Positions 49,391-60,394 of a stretch of DNA of 64,000 bases are shown here, in pieces. The stretch spans positions 2,046,001 through 2,110,000 of the forward strand of contig JAHQRK010000006.1 of assembly GCA_019828595.1 (NCBI GenBank). The letters are read 5' to 3'. The stretch is from Aphanomyces cochlioides. Lineage: Eukaryota; Oomycota; Saprolegniomycetes; Saprolegniales; Verrucalvaceae. A program made the position numbers and the translations under genes. Position 1 is the stretch's first letter. Each line of letters begins with the position of its first letter. A model generated the notes under the pieces. It was not told the origin of the DNA and ran no database searches. It was given only the letters and a program-made list of their open reading frames with translations.

Positions 49391-51948
49391 ATGGCACCTC
49401 AAGGTCCTCCTGGAAATGCACCGATGAATCCAATCGCTCTTGACGCAAGTCTACTCGACATGAAAATGAGCGACGTCCACTTTGCTGATGATAGGGATGA
49501 AGTAGCAGGTCCTGGAAGAACTGGCGGGATCGTCGCCTTTGAAGAAATTGAGCAATTTGAGACGCTTTCTGACGCAAGCTGTGCTCGGCCTCACAATAAA
49601 GCGCTGATCAACGAAATGATAAAGCATTTCCCAACAACTGCTATGGTAGATGCTCGCTTTGCCCGCTCGGTCTGTTTAATGGTGGATATCCTGAAACTCT
49701 ACAACCCACGGTCCATGAGTTTGACCGAATGGAACATGTTTAAAGCACAACGCACGGTGCATCACCAGGAAGTTGAGCTACTTCGCGTCGGCCTCAAGCA
49801 GCCCAATGAAACTATTATTGAGTACGCAGCGAGTTATTGCTTGATTTACCGGAAGAAGAATCACAAGCCTCCGAAAACATACGTGGATTTGCGCCAGGCC
49901 TTGGTCAATTTTGCTGACCACCATGTCGAGCATCAACGGCTCCATGGCGAAACAGTTGGGAAATTGGCGGCGGCATACAAAATTTTCAAGATGTCAGGAG
50001 CTGGTTCTACTCTACCAAATTACGCTGCAAACAACCCTAACCAAAATCGACGACGAAGCCGCAGCCCGCCAGAACGACTACCGGAATCCAAACGACCAAG
50101 ATATAGAGCCTCTGGCTCTGGTCGCCGATCCCAAGAACGTTATGGCTCGTACGCTAAACAAGAACAATCGTCATATCCACGACAACGATCTCAGGAGCGC
50201 TCAGGTAGCTATAACACGGTGAGGTCATATCACAACGAGCAACATCGGTACGATCAATATCCAAACCAATTGCAAGCAAAACCCTTCGTCGGTCGAGAGA
50301 ACCATCCCGAAAACCTTAAAGATGGGCCACAAGTAGGCAACCAACAGCCTAGAACGAGCGCTGAGCGAAAGCCATCCACAAACGGCACCCTCCCACGTGT
50401 CAACAATGTCCCTACAACACAAAGTGTGCCCGCAGTGAACGGACCAGTTCCAGAGCAACCTTCAACTGAAGCAGCGAGTCCTCAAAGCGTGGATGTAGTC
50501 CCATCACCGTCAATAATTTCTGAAGTCGTGCCAGCTGTCACCAAAGCCACTTCACTACCCGCGAGCTCTCATGCAGTCGTTAAAGAAGAACCTATAACCA
50601 CAAGTGTGCCAGCAGCGAACAGACCAGTTCCAGAACAGCCTTTGACTGAAAGAGTGAGTCGTCAAAGTGTGGATGTAGTCCCTCCATCGTCAACAAATTC
50701 TGAAGTCGTACCTGCTGTCGCCAAAGCCACTCCACCCTCAAGCTCTCAGGCAGTCGTTAAGGAAGAACCTGTACAAGCTGATGCTGTCACGATTAAAACG
50801 GAGCCTGTGTGGGACACACCAATCAAGAGAGAACCAATGTGGAGCCAAAGCGAAACAATCCAACGTCCTAGTGATCCAAGACATCGCCCTCCCACCCCTC
50901 CGGCCCAACGTACCCAACCAGTTTTACCTCCCCCTTCAGAGCTGCCAAACCCAACAGTCACCCCTGCAACTGACCTCGCCCCTCAAGTACTGCCTAGCCC
51001 TCCAGTCAACGGTCTAAGAGATCAAGAAGAAAAAGAGGAAGAGGAAATTCCCCTTGTTTGGAATTGGTCTTCGACTCAAACCGAGAAAACCGCTCCGCCA
51101 CCTATTGTGTCTTTTGCCAGTGTAGCGATCCAGACAGATCCTGTGATCGAAGAAGTCAATCCACGTGAAGAGCAGCAGGAAGCGCAAGTTGCTCGAATGG
51201 GGCAACATATTGCCTCTAGTGTCCTTGTGCAACCACTATCTACGGTCGATGCTGTTGTGGAGAAAGAGCGACGTCCACCCAACGCTTTGGTTGCTCAAGT
51301 TGGCGAGTTATGGAGATGGCTGCAAAGTTGGGATCAAGAGCAACGATCACGACGGGGACCGCGCCAATCGCCGGAAAGCCTTGAAGAAGAGTATGGGAAT
51401 ATGATAGCAACCCTCGAGAAGAAGGCCCTCTCTTTGTGGCCACTCATTAATGTACCGGTAAGAAACGACTGCTTGGACTGCTGCAAACTTAGCCTAATTT
51501 TTAGGCGGACACCATCGAAGAGGAAGAAGTGCAAGATGATTATCAACCAAATACCGAGTCTGACGAGATATCGAATATAAGCTGGATCAAGCATTCCAAT
51601 GGCATTTGGTGGCCAGTCCTCGCTTGCACTACTGTCGGCGATAACGAGCCCAACGGTCCACGGCAAGTGTACCATTTTGGCTCGCATGAGTTGTACGTAC
51701 TGGCAACGACGTCCTTCACCTCATGCACTATTTAGTCGTGTGTATGAGACGAGCAATGGAATGCTGGAAGCATGGAATGGGCCTAATCACAATATGCACA
51801 CCCGAGCATGCTCCCCTGAAGATCCAATGTATGGTGTATTTCAAGCCGCTGTGAATGAAGCCACGGTATGTTTCTTCTCCAAGCAAACATTTATGTCTTC
51901 TGTAACTAGGACTTCATTACTGCTTTCAAAGCCAACCAACTTTTCTGA
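49391..51948 (+). CDS. Large disordered protein with PWWP-like C-terminal domain
   Basis: Four exons (49391-51457, 51505-51692, 51736-51865, 51910-51948) sum to 2424 nt, 807 residues. The second intron (51693-51735) removes an in-frame stop. Residues ~50-215 are an ordered helical domain of unknown family (FARSVCLMVDILKLYNP ... VDLRQALVNFADHHVEHQRL). An SR/RS-like stretch follows (NRRRSRSPPERLPESKRPR), then a long Pro/Val/Glu-rich linker with a tandem ~58-residue duplication (SVPAVNGPVPEQP against SVPAANRPVPEQP). The C-terminus (ISWIKHSNGIWWPVLAC, VYHFGSHEFRVYE) recalls a PWWP module that reads methylated histone or DNA. A nuclear, chromatin-associated role is inference. Confidence 0.6.
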
Positions 51949-52203
51949 TGTGATTTGTTGGAGTGAATTTATTTACCATTTGAGTGTTCCAAGTAGTCTT
52001 TCACTTGAACTCTGACGCACTGGAGGATTTTAAAAAGCCAAGTCGAAGGCAACATCACCAGCATCCAAATTCTCAGCGGCATGTGCTCTAATCGCATCAT
52101 TGATAGCAAACATGACATCTTGGGCTCATGAATACTCTCGTGGGCCCTTTCTCCACTTCAGTCTTCAAATATGACATGATGCACTCACTCGTGTTTCGAG
52201 CAG
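51949..52203. other. Short convergent intergenic region
   Basis: Between the PWWP-like gene and the first ankyrin gene; nothing recognised. Confidence 0.4.
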
Positions 52204-53757
52204 CTACTGAAGAGCACAGGTCGGGGCTGGAGAGTTCGAAGACAATCTTAGTTCCTGGAGGTCAGCCTGAATCTCCTCTTCATTTGCAATGCCGAGTGTA
52301 CCAACCAATGTCTTGGAACTTGTTTTCGCATTAAGCCACTCCATAGTGTCCTGATGTCGAGCTTGGGCTGCTTCGTTAATCGTCGATGCTGTCATTATGT
52401 GATTTTCAAGGAGCCATTTCAGAGTTTCGGAATGGCTATGGACAATCGCACCATCCACATTTGCCTTGGCCCAACCGGGTTTGCAGTGTATCCACCGCAA
52501 AAATTCCAAATGTCCATTCGCCGCCGCGCAAGTTATAGCCACAGCATAGTCTTCTTCAGTCAAGTTTACACCCATGCGCTCTTCCAACCACTGCGCTACA
52601 GCCAAATGACCGTTAGAAGCAGCCACTTCAAGCATGCCAGCGAAATTCCATTCATGCAGGCCAACTTGCAGATTGTCCAAAAGCCATTGAAGGGCGAGCA
52701 CATGGCCATTTTGAGCAGCTCTATGTACAGCTTCAGTGGTGCAGCCTTCACTCCTGTGAATTCTTAACCATTCAAGAACGTGGACATGTCCATTTTCTGC
52801 AGCACTATCCATAGCGTTCGTTGAGCAATCGTGACCATTTGAGTGCAGCCATTCGACGACTGCTACATGCCCGTTTGCTGCTGCCTTGTCCATAGCACCG
52901 GGGCTGCATCCCACAGAAAATTTGGAGAAAAGCCACTGAAGGATTACCAAGTGGCCGTTTTGGGCTGCTCGCTCAATGGTAGTATGTGATATTGCGCCGG
53001 GTCGACGCGCATGTAGCCACTGGACAACTTCCATGTGACCGTTGCTTGCTGCATCATCCATGGCCAAATTTGTCCAGCCCCCACGTGTGTGCTTTTCAAG
53101 CCATTCCAATATGTGCAAATGACCATTGCGTGCAGCACCGTTCATCGCATGGACGGGTGCACCATCAGCTCGGTTGTTGTGTAGCCATACAACTGCATCA
53201 AAATGGCCATTGGCAGCAGCGTAATCAAGGGCACTGAGGGTAGAGCTTGGACGACCATGAAGAGGGTGTTGCTCATGAAGAAATTGTATTGCTTTGATTT
53301 GTCCACTACGCGCGGCCCATTCCAAAAGATGATGCGAAATGAACATTCGAGGAAATCCACCGAATAATTCTTCAAGCACGTTGACAAGTCCATAATAAGC
53401 AGCATGACTCGCGATCAAATCATGAACACGGCTTCGCTTGGATGACGAGAGAAGCGTATGCAGACGTTGTATACCATGTCGTGCATACCAAGGAGAAAGA
53501 ACAGTATCAACGTTGAGAATGGTTGCTTCATCGAGAGTCTTGGGAATCAAAGCAATAAGCTGACGTTGCAGTGGGTGATTGACATGGTACATTCCATCTT
53601 GATAGTCAGAAATATGAAGCAGGAGCCCATGTGACGTCAAGACATGTGCTGCACTTGGCGCAGACAAGAAATCGTCGTCTTCCGACTCGGATCGCGTCTT
53701 CCGATTCCAACAGAGCATCATTTCGAAAATGGACTCTCTCAGCAACCTCTGCTTCAT
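52204..53757 (-). CDS. Ankyrin-repeat protein 1
   Basis: An intact 517-residue ORF from ATG 53757. A family-specific head comes first (SHGLLLHISDYQDGMYHVNH-PL, then LSPWYARHGIQRLHTLL and ASHAAYYGLVNVLEELF). About ten degenerate ankyrin units follow, with pattern AMDxAAxNGHLxVVxWLHxxR, for example AMNGAARNGHLHILEWL, AMDDAASNGHMEVVQWLH and AMDSAAENGHVHVLEWLR. Ankyrin stacks bind proteins; this oomycete-type family is large and mostly uncharacterised. No signal peptide or TM is seen. The repeats are intact and uninterrupted, in contrast to the pseudogene at 20490-21505. Confidence 0.85.
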   Translation of the reverse strand: MKQRLLRESIFEMMLCWNRKTRSESEDDDFLSAPSAAHVLTSHGLLLHISDYQDGMYHVNHPLQRQLIALIPKTLDEATILNVDTVLSPWYARHGIQRLHTLLSSSKRSRVHDLIASHAAYYGLVNVLEELFGGFPRMFISHHLLEWAARSGQIKAIQFLHEQHPLHGRPSSTLSALDYAAANGHFDAVVWLHNNRADGAPVHAMNGAARNGHLHILEWLEKHTRGGWTNLAMDDAASNGHMEVVQWLHARRPGAISHTTIERAAQNGHLVILQWLFSKFSVGCSPGAMDKAAANGHVAVVEWLHSNGHDCSTNAMDSAAENGHVHVLEWLRIHRSEGCTTEAVHRAAQNGHVLALQWLLDNLQVGLHEWNFAGMLEVAASNGHLAVAQWLEERMGVNLTEEDYAVAITCAAANGHLEFLRWIHCKPGWAKANVDGAIVHSHSETLKWLLENHIMTASTINEAAQARHQDTMEWLNAKTSSKTLVGTLGIANEEEIQADLQELRLSSNSPAPTCALQ

Positions 53758-54241
53758 ATTACTGCCAACTTTCTATTGCTCCAGTATACTAATGACATTT
53801 CATAAAAGGTAACCTCTCACTTGTGTAATTTCTACGGTAGTCCTATATCCTCTTAAATATTATATATCTGATTTCCATATACCCTTGTATTTCGATATTG
53901 CAATTCGGCCCAGAAACCTCTATGAATGCTATACTTTGGAATATTTATACTTGTTCGTCCACTTTGTTGAGAGGTATGGGCACGACTTTTAAAATGTGCT
54001 GCGATGAAACAACTCAAGACTCCATCAGTTTGGATTTCGAATGTGCAATGCGACTCATCGAGAAGTACGCATGGTGGATAGAGTAAGCTGAATCAAGAGT
54101 CTATCCACATCACTATCATACCAGTTAAATGCTGCCAGTAATATGGGGCAGGATAGATCGGAAGATATTAGCCAATCAAATCGTGCCATGCTGGCATGAC
54201 GTGGAACAATGAGATACAAGAAAGTTGGAAGGCGAAGAACT
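53758..54241. other. Intergenic region
   Basis: AT-rich; a 62-codon frame at 53898-54086 has no family features and is not called. Confidence 0.4.
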
Positions 54242-55141
54242 CTATTGAATACTACACGTGGATCGTCGTGAAGACTGTCGTTGCGAATGTTCTTTCCATG
54301 GAGATTGTTTTTCAATCGGATACGTCAATCGACGTGGCCGCAGAAATCTGATCGTGATCATGTCGGCGTGTCGCCCGGCGCCACTTGATATGTTTTCGTG
54401 ACGGATAGAATGGGGTGGCCTTGTCTCCAAGCATTTGTTATTGCCTTGCATTGTATCGACGCGGTGCTGGTGGAGCCATTGAACAATTGTGGTGTGTCCA
54501 TTAGATCTGGCGGCAGTCATTGCTTCTATCCACCTTGACGAAATCGAGTGAATTCCAACCGATGCAAACCACTTCAAGACATCCAGGTGGCCATTAGCGG
54601 CCGCTCCTCGCACAGCTGCCACCGTGCATCCTCCTTGTCGATGAGTGTGCAGCCATTGCAGCACATTCAAATGTCCGTTCGTAGCTGCCATATCCAAAGC
54701 AGAAGTCGTAGTTGTCATTGAACCATTCGTGGCTTGATAAATATATTCCATCATGTCCAGCCGACCCGCGGAGGCAGCCCAGTCGATGAGATTCGCTTCA
54801 ATGCACTTGTGGGTCGTCTTTTCCAGCATGATAGTCACGACGGGAAAGTTGCCAGTAAATGCTGCGTGGGCAGCAATGAGGTTGTGCTTGTATCGGTCAG
54901 TCGATCGAATGAGAGCCATGGTCCGTTGATGGCTATGGTAGGCATGCCAAGGTGCCAGCAATTCGTCGACTTGGTCCATCGTTTTAGGCACCTCGGGCGT
55001 GACAGTCAAGCATCCAAGACGCCGGAGGGGATGGTATACATCATAGACTCCCTGTTGAAAGTCCAGAATGAAGAGGAGCAGGTCAGTAGACGTCATGACT
55101 GATATAGCTGCAGTCGACTTGGTGTGCCTCGAGCTTGTCAT
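54242..55141 (-). CDS. Ankyrin-repeat protein 2, short and possibly truncated
   Basis: From ATG 55141, 299 residues. Head: MTSTDLLLFILDFQQGVYDV-YHPLRRLG, LLAPWHAYHSHQRTMALIR, IAAHAAFTGNFPVVTIMLE, then CIEANLIDWAASAGRLDMM. Only three or four ankyrin units follow (ALDMAATNGHLNVLQWLHTH, AVRGAAANGHLDVLKWF, AMTAARSNGHTTIVQWLHQH). The frame then leaves the repeat pattern for ~60 residues of non-repeat sequence (TMQGNNKCLETRPPHSIRHE). That suggests a frameshift or a lost 3' end. The frame is open upstream of the ATG without another methionine in a good place. Confidence 0.65.
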   Translation of the reverse strand: MTSSRHTKSTAAISVMTSTDLLLFILDFQQGVYDVYHPLRRLGCLTVTPEVPKTMDQVDELLAPWHAYHSHQRTMALIRSTDRYKHNLIAAHAAFTGNFPVVTIMLEKTTHKCIEANLIDWAASAGRLDMMEYIYQATNGSMTTTTSALDMAATNGHLNVLQWLHTHRQGGCTVAAVRGAAANGHLDVLKWFASVGIHSISSRWIEAMTAARSNGHTTIVQWLHQHRVDTMQGNNKCLETRPPHSIRHENISSGAGRHADMITIRFLRPRRLTYPIEKQSPWKEHSQRQSSRRSTCSIQ

Positions 55142-55686
55142 CGTTCCTCGCACTTTGATAAATAAGACTTCACATGACGATCTTTCTTGTAGCCGCACGT
55201 TTGGGACATGAGGATGCATCGAGTAGGTAGGCGCACAAGATAGAATGACCAGCACGTACTTGGATTTTAGCCTCTCTTGCGCCCAAGCATCTGCTTGAAC
55301 GAATCGGCCACTGGCCCCAGCAGTGATATCTCGCTTTTTCACTTGGGCGGCGTATTTGCAGAGGCAGTCGACCTTGACATATCATCCACTCGATGTGCAG
55401 CCGAAAGAATTGAACAAACAAGACACCACGCTTGTTTCTCGACACTACGACAGTTCTGATGGCTCTAGGTATCCCACATGGGGTAGAGGCAGACACTCGA
55501 GATGGAATTTGTCACGGGATCATCCAGAGGCCTATCACTACATGTGTACAATATGGACAATGTGATGTCAATGCTTTTCGAGTGTGATTTGAATAGGTCA
55601 CGACAAAATGGAGGCGTGCTCCTACTTGGACTAAACGAAAGATTTCAAGGCAATGCAATCTCTCGTGGGTGGAATATTCATTATTG
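55142..55686. other. Intergenic region
   Basis: No supported gene between ankyrin genes 2 and 3. Confidence 0.4.
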
Positions 55687-56724
55687 TTATTGTACAATGC
55701 AGGATGCGGGCTTGGCGAGCTTTCGATGCGCCCGTAGCACCTGCACGACGTTGTCTTGGCCATTCAACTTGGCAGTCTTGGTTGACGCTTTGGAAAAGCC
55801 TTCCGTGCGATGGGTTGCTAGCCAACGGAGAACTTGAATGTGACCTCGAAGGGCGGCACCATCCATGGCTGCAGTTGTACATCCTTCGCGCCGATTGTGA
55901 TGTAGCCATACGACTACATCCAAATGGCCATTTCTCGCTGCGCCATCCATCGCATCAGTGGTACAATGCGCGCTTTGATGTTGGTGAAGCCATTGAACAA
56001 CCTCCAAATGGCCATTCGACGCAGCGCCGATAAAGGCTTTCACAGAGCATGGGCGTTTTGCCTCATGGAGCCACTGGACGACTGCAAGATGACCATTCCC
56101 GGCAGATAAATCCATGGCATCGCTCCACAAACAAACGCAATGACGGGCGAGCCATTGCAGAACGTGCAAATGGCCATTTCGAGCAGCTTCTCGAACTGCG
56201 GCAGTGGTGCAGCCTTCAGATCGGTGATGATGCAGCCATTCGAGCACCTCGACATGTCCATGCTTGGCAGCGGAATCCATCGCCCAAGGAGTACATCGAG
56301 CCCATCCATCAGTGGCCTCTTGGAGAAATTCAATCACATGTAGCTGCCCATTGCAGGCAGCCCAATCGATCAAGTTGGCTTCTGCACATTTGTGCGTCGT
56401 GGCTTCCAAGAGGGTTCGCAAGACAGCTATGTTGCCATAGTACGCTGCGTGACAAGCGACGACATTGTGGCGAAACGCGTTGGTGGATCGCACGAATGTT
56501 CGAATACGAGATGTCCCGTGACGTTTGTACCATGGAGACAGGATAGCATCGATCTCAAGCATACTGGAACAGAGCCGTGCGTGAGAGGAAGGACAAATAT
56601 CCCACGCCAAAGATCCAACTCGTCGAAGTGGATGGTGAATGTGCAAGACGCCATCTTGATAGTCAAAGACGAGCAGGAGAAGATCAAACGACGCGACAAC
56701 TTTGAGATAAGTCAAATACGACAT
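55687..56724 (-). CDS. Ankyrin-repeat protein 3
   Basis: 345 residues from ATG 56724, chosen because it places the family head near the start (VVASFDLLLLVFDYQDGVLH-IHHPLRR). The ORF stays open ~70 codons further up, with an ATG at 56928. The head continues with LSPWYKRHGTSRIRTFVRST, VACHAAYYGNIAVLRTLLE and CAEANLIDWAACNGQLHVIEF. Six to seven ankyrin units follow: AMDSAAKHGHVEVLEWLHHH, AVREAARNGHLHVLQWL, AMDLSAGNGHLAVVQWLHEA, AMDGAARNGHLDVVVWLHHN and AMDGAALRGHIQVLRWLATH. CT-rich DNA directly precedes the ATG. This is the best-preserved template for comparing the broken copy at 20490-21505. Confidence 0.82.
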   Translation of the reverse strand: MSYLTYLKVVASFDLLLLVFDYQDGVLHIHHPLRRVGSLAWDICPSSHARLCSSMLEIDAILSPWYKRHGTSRIRTFVRSTNAFRHNVVACHAAYYGNIAVLRTLLEATTHKCAEANLIDWAACNGQLHVIEFLQEATDGWARCTPWAMDSAAKHGHVEVLEWLHHHRSEGCTTAAVREAARNGHLHVLQWLARHCVCLWSDAMDLSAGNGHLAVVQWLHEAKRPCSVKAFIGAASNGHLEVVQWLHQHQSAHCTTDAMDGAARNGHLDVVVWLHHNRREGCTTAAMDGAALRGHIQVLRWLATHRTEGFSKASTKTAKLNGQDNVVQVLRAHRKLAKPASCIVQ

Positions 56725-57043
56725 GAAAGCAGGAGGGGGTGAAGGAAAGAAAGAGCGTACCGCAGGCAACGAGGCTACACCATTCGCAGCCTTCTCTCTG
56801 GACGTGAAAACACGAACCGTTTCGCGGGCAAGTGATTCGTGCAACGTCGTTGTCCAATCGCAAGGATACGATGTTGACGGAGCTATCTTCCATCTCCACG
56901 AGTGAATCTTCATTTCTCCGTCGTTCATCGAGCACAAGCTAGTGTTGTTCGCAGGATTTCCTTGCCGATTTGGCGAGAAAGAAGTTTGGCCTCATTGTTG
57001 CGTAAAAACTAGAGATCTCTGCATGGCTGATGAAGTTATGAAG

Positions 57044-57490
57044 CTAAAGCAGTGGAGGAGACTTCTCTTCTTCGTCTTTGCGGCTGCGGTATCCAAAGTA
57101 GCAACAAGTGGCAAAGATGACATTGCCAAGTCCATCGCCGAGAGCGCCGAGTGGCGTGATCGCCCCCATGGCAGCATACGCATCAAACACAAAGTACGGG
57201 ATCATGGCAAGACCAAAATTGCGATAAGACGTGCTGTCCCACTTGGTCGAGAGAATCGTCCAGCCGCAGAGGGCCGCTTGGGATCCAAAGCATTGCAGCA
57301 CGAGCTTCAAAGCGGGCGTGAGCTCGCCGGAAAATTCTTGGTCAAAGCAATACTCGTGAACGAGGCGAGGGAAGAACATAGTGCCAAGGCCCATTGCTGT
57401 AAAGACAGAGCCCATGATCCATTGTTCTTGCTTCATGTGTCGGTGGAAGATGTTGCCCATGATGAAAAATGCACCATCCTCCCATATCAT
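57044..57490 (-). CDS. Four-TM membrane protein of unknown function
   Basis: 148 residues from ATG 57490, intronless. Four hydrophobic segments are visible: WIMGSVFTAMGLGTMFFP, LVLQCFGSQAALCGWTIL, FGLAMIPYFVFDAYAAMGAI and LGNVIFATCCYFGYRS. The short polar tail (RKDEEEKSPPLL) is acidic with a di-leucine end. No family was identified with confidence. It sits on the minus strand between ankyrin genes 3 and 4, with no obvious link to them. Confidence 0.65.
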   Translation of the reverse strand: MIWEDGAFFIMGNIFHRHMKQEQWIMGSVFTAMGLGTMFFPRLVHEYCFDQEFSGELTPALKLVLQCFGSQAALCGWTILSTKWDSTSYRNFGLAMIPYFVFDAYAAMGAITPLGALGDGLGNVIFATCCYFGYRSRKDEEEKSPPLL

Positions 57491-57633
57491 TCACAATATT
57501 TCACCAATGATAAAAGTCTCACCATACAAAATATCTCACCCAAACCCAGAGATCTTTGATTTTCTATGAAGTAGATAATTTGACTGAATATGTCACCAGA
57601 CTAATTTGACCAGAGTTGTAACCAGTCGAGAGA

Positions 57634-58524
57634 ATGCTGAAGGTCTTGGCAAGTCGAGAGCTGCTCCAGCTCACATGCAAGTTCCAAGACGGTCTTCCTC
57701 GCGACGTCCGACCTCTGAAGAGAGCATTCATTGAAGCCTTTGAAGCAAGGCAGTTGTTTCTGTATGGAACGCACGCATTTGCGTATTTTCGGTGCAACAG
57801 TGAGTTTCTCCAGGCTTTGGATCACATGTGCAAGACCTTTGACGAGTGGTATGCTATCAATGGATTGTCAGGAGTACCTCGGCTTGTTGCGCTGCTCCCC
57901 GATGCCGAATTCCTCGCCATGACGTACGCCTCATGCGTCGGAGATGTCGAGCTGTTCCGGAGAGTTTGCCGCAGCTCCCATGAGATGCTGACGTTTCAAT
58001 ACCTCCTGGCCTTGGCATCATGGTTTCAACAACTCTCCATGGTCAAAATTCTTACGGCGTACATCCCGGATGATTCAGTGACCCGCAGTACTATAACTGC
58101 GGCTGTCCTTGGTGGATATGCTGCAATAGTCGAGCACCTACACAACCATGGCGCTCAAGAGACAAATCTCATGGACACTGCGGCGAAGCACGGTCACAGG
58201 GACGTCCTTGTTTTCCTTCACGAACATCAAGTCGGGCGATGTACCAAAGCTGCCATGGACCATGCCGCCGATCGGGGTCACCAGGACATTGTCGAGTTTC
58301 TCCATCACCATCGTGAGGAAGGATGTTCATACCGTGCAATCGACATGGCTGCTGCGAATGGCCACGATCAAATTGTTCGATTCCTTGCTGAGCATCGAAG
58401 CGAAGGATGGTCCAGCCGTGCAATCGAACTTGCGAGATTCAACGGTGAGCTTGAGATCGCTCGGTACCTGAGCGGAAGGAAGAATCCACGCGAGATAGGA
58501 ACCCAAGTAACAACAATCCAGTAA
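57634..58524 (+). CDS. Ankyrin-repeat protein 4, divergent head
   Basis: 296 residues from ATG 57634, on the opposite strand to the other ankyrin genes of the cluster. The head is a diverged form (SRELLQLTCKFQDGLPRDVR, FDEWYAINGLSGVPRLVALL, TYASCVGDVELFRRVC). Ankyrin units follow: LMDTAAKHGHRDVLVFLHEH, AMDHAADRGHQDIVEFLHHH, AIDMAAANGHDQIVRFLAEH and AIELARFNGELEIARYLSG. Intact. The Lys-rich last repeat and short tail (REIGTQVTTIQ) end with TIQ, similar to SCVIQ and SCIVQ at the ends of other members, a small family signature. Confidence 0.8.
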   Translation: MLKVLASRELLQLTCKFQDGLPRDVRPLKRAFIEAFEARQLFLYGTHAFAYFRCNSEFLQALDHMCKTFDEWYAINGLSGVPRLVALLPDAEFLAMTYASCVGDVELFRRVCRSSHEMLTFQYLLALASWFQQLSMVKILTAYIPDDSVTRSTITAAVLGGYAAIVEHLHNHGAQETNLMDTAAKHGHRDVLVFLHEHQVGRCTKAAMDHAADRGHQDIVEFLHHHREEGCSYRAIDMAAANGHDQIVRFLAEHRSEGWSSRAIELARFNGELEIARYLSGRKNPREIGTQVTTIQ

Positions 58525-59488
58525 GCCACATCGTGTATCACACGCTCTTGATGCCGCGTCAATGGATTATCGTAATCGTTGCATCCGTGGATGGCGTCGT
58601 CGTTGAAGATGATGATGATACGACATGATGACGGGAGAGATTCGAAAGCACGAAAAATATTTCGTTGAATCTTTCCGACTCTTCGGACTCGTTGGATCTC
58701 GATATCGAAACCACGATAGTTAAGGGCATTCTCGTGTTTCATTGTGAGACTGAGCGTTCGCGGGATTTCACACGCTAGCGGCCATGTTCATGCTCTTCCG
58801 GCGGAAGTGTAATCATCGTCATCAACGTTGTTTCCAAGGTGTGTCACGGCGCCATCGGAGGTTGGAGCGTCCTTGAACATGGAAATTTCATTTGGGAATC
58901 CCCCCATTTGTCACGTCGCTTGCTTCAATCTTTGGGACAATGGGTTTATCCCGTTGAAGACGTGTAACCTTCCACGTGTAACAGGATTGTCATTTGTTAT
59001 CGTGCTTCTGCAACCAAGACCACGGGTGTGATGTACAGTATGTTGGTCAAACAACTGGAAGCATGGCAGATTCACAAGACGGCAGCACTGAATCTTTCGA
59101 TCGGCAATACCGCCATCTTGCACTGTCGATAAACTTCGACCAGCAAACGATACCCCTTTATGGTATTTTTCCTCAGTCACTACCTGAAAAGAGAAGGTAG
59201 TTATCAAGAGCGTGAATCTTCATTCCTTCTAAATGAATAAAAACCCTATCGAACGTTTGCTTGTGAGCTTGTTCCTCTTTTTCCGTGGATGCTACTGACA
59301 TCTGACTTGGAGCTTTCCACCACAGAATTCCAGGGAAGCGTGGCTTTGTCGTTTGTTTGCCCCATTTGGGCAAAACATTACCAACGACAGAAACGGGTGA
59401 TAAACATTCCGACGTAGCCGAAATAGAACGACATTTCAGGGCATCTCATGTATCTGGTGGCCATTCCGAAATTTCCTCGAGCGGTTGT
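58525..59488. other. Intergenic region
   Basis: No gene supported. The frame preceding 59489 is open and could hold extra N-terminal sequence of the next gene. Confidence 0.4.
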
Positions 59489-60394
59489 ATGTCGCCGTTG
59501 AACTACATCGAAAAGTTGTGTCTCCTGACGGACGTCGCGGCGCCATCCAAGCACGTGAAGGAGCAGAGACAGCCTCGAGTGGATCCTGTCGATCTTGCTT
59601 TCGTCGCGACAACGTCAAAGCATCAGGAGTATGAGCAAGGATCCATGGTTCACGCGTGGCAAAGCAAATGGAACCGGAGCCTCGCGTCCAAAGTAGACAT
59701 TATTGGATCCGTGTGCGCATTAGTGTAAGTGTGCATGGATATATGCCAGTGACGCTCACAGTTTGCTGTTTAGATGGTCGCTTCAAATCTACCAAAATTT
59801 CTTGCGATGGAATGAAACGCGGACCGATATCCACGGGTTTGCACTGCTTCATGACCCCGTCTTGCGCCAATTGACCCCACATGATTTCTCCTTGCCCCTT
59901 TTCTTCCTCGTCTACGGTGCTGTGATCCTCGCGCTCGTGTACGGACGCAACAAGCCTGATTTCGTCATGGAGTTCCTTCAAGCCAAAACGTGCGTAGTTT
60001 GGATGCGCATGGTACGGCGTTGGCGTCATAGGATCTTTTATCTTACATATGCGATTTATAGGTTGCTCTGTTTTTGGTACCGCTGGAAGTACCTGCTGAT
60101 ACAATTCCACTGATTGATCCTATTGCTGGTGGTGATGGGGTCGTCCTCATGCGCGATTTGTTCTTCTCCGGACACACTGCTACAACTTTCTTGGCCTTCT
60201 TGACATGCCGACGCCAAGATCGGTCATGGAAGCTGTTTTTCCTCTGCATGGCGCTTACAACTGCCGCGATGGTGACTTTGCAAAAGACGCACTACGCAAT
60301 TGATGTGTTCGCCGCTCCATTTTTCGTGTACACATGTCACGGTGTGGTGTATGAGCTTCGGAGCCAGTACAACGCCTTGTACATGGCTCCCTGA
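59489..60394 (+). CDS. PAP2-family membrane enzyme, sphingomyelin-synthase-like
   Basis: Three exons (59489-59724, 59774-59993, 60062-60394; introns 49 and 68 nt) sum to 789 nt, 262 residues. An inner ATG at 59645 is an alternative start. Hydrophobic segments include LPLFFLVYGAVILALVYG, CVALFLVPLEV and WKLFFLCMALTTAAMVTL. The catalytic signatures of the PAP2/sphingomyelin-synthase superfamily are present: MRDLFFSGHTATTF (His of SGHT) and THYAIDVFAAPFFVY (His and Asp of HYxxD). Enzymes of this type transfer or remove phospho-headgroups of lipids in Golgi or plasma membrane. The exact reaction, phosphatase or phosphocholine/ethanolamine transferase, cannot be settled here. The first intron follows a GT duplicated at the donor (gtgtaagt), so alternative donors are possible. 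Confidence 0.65.
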
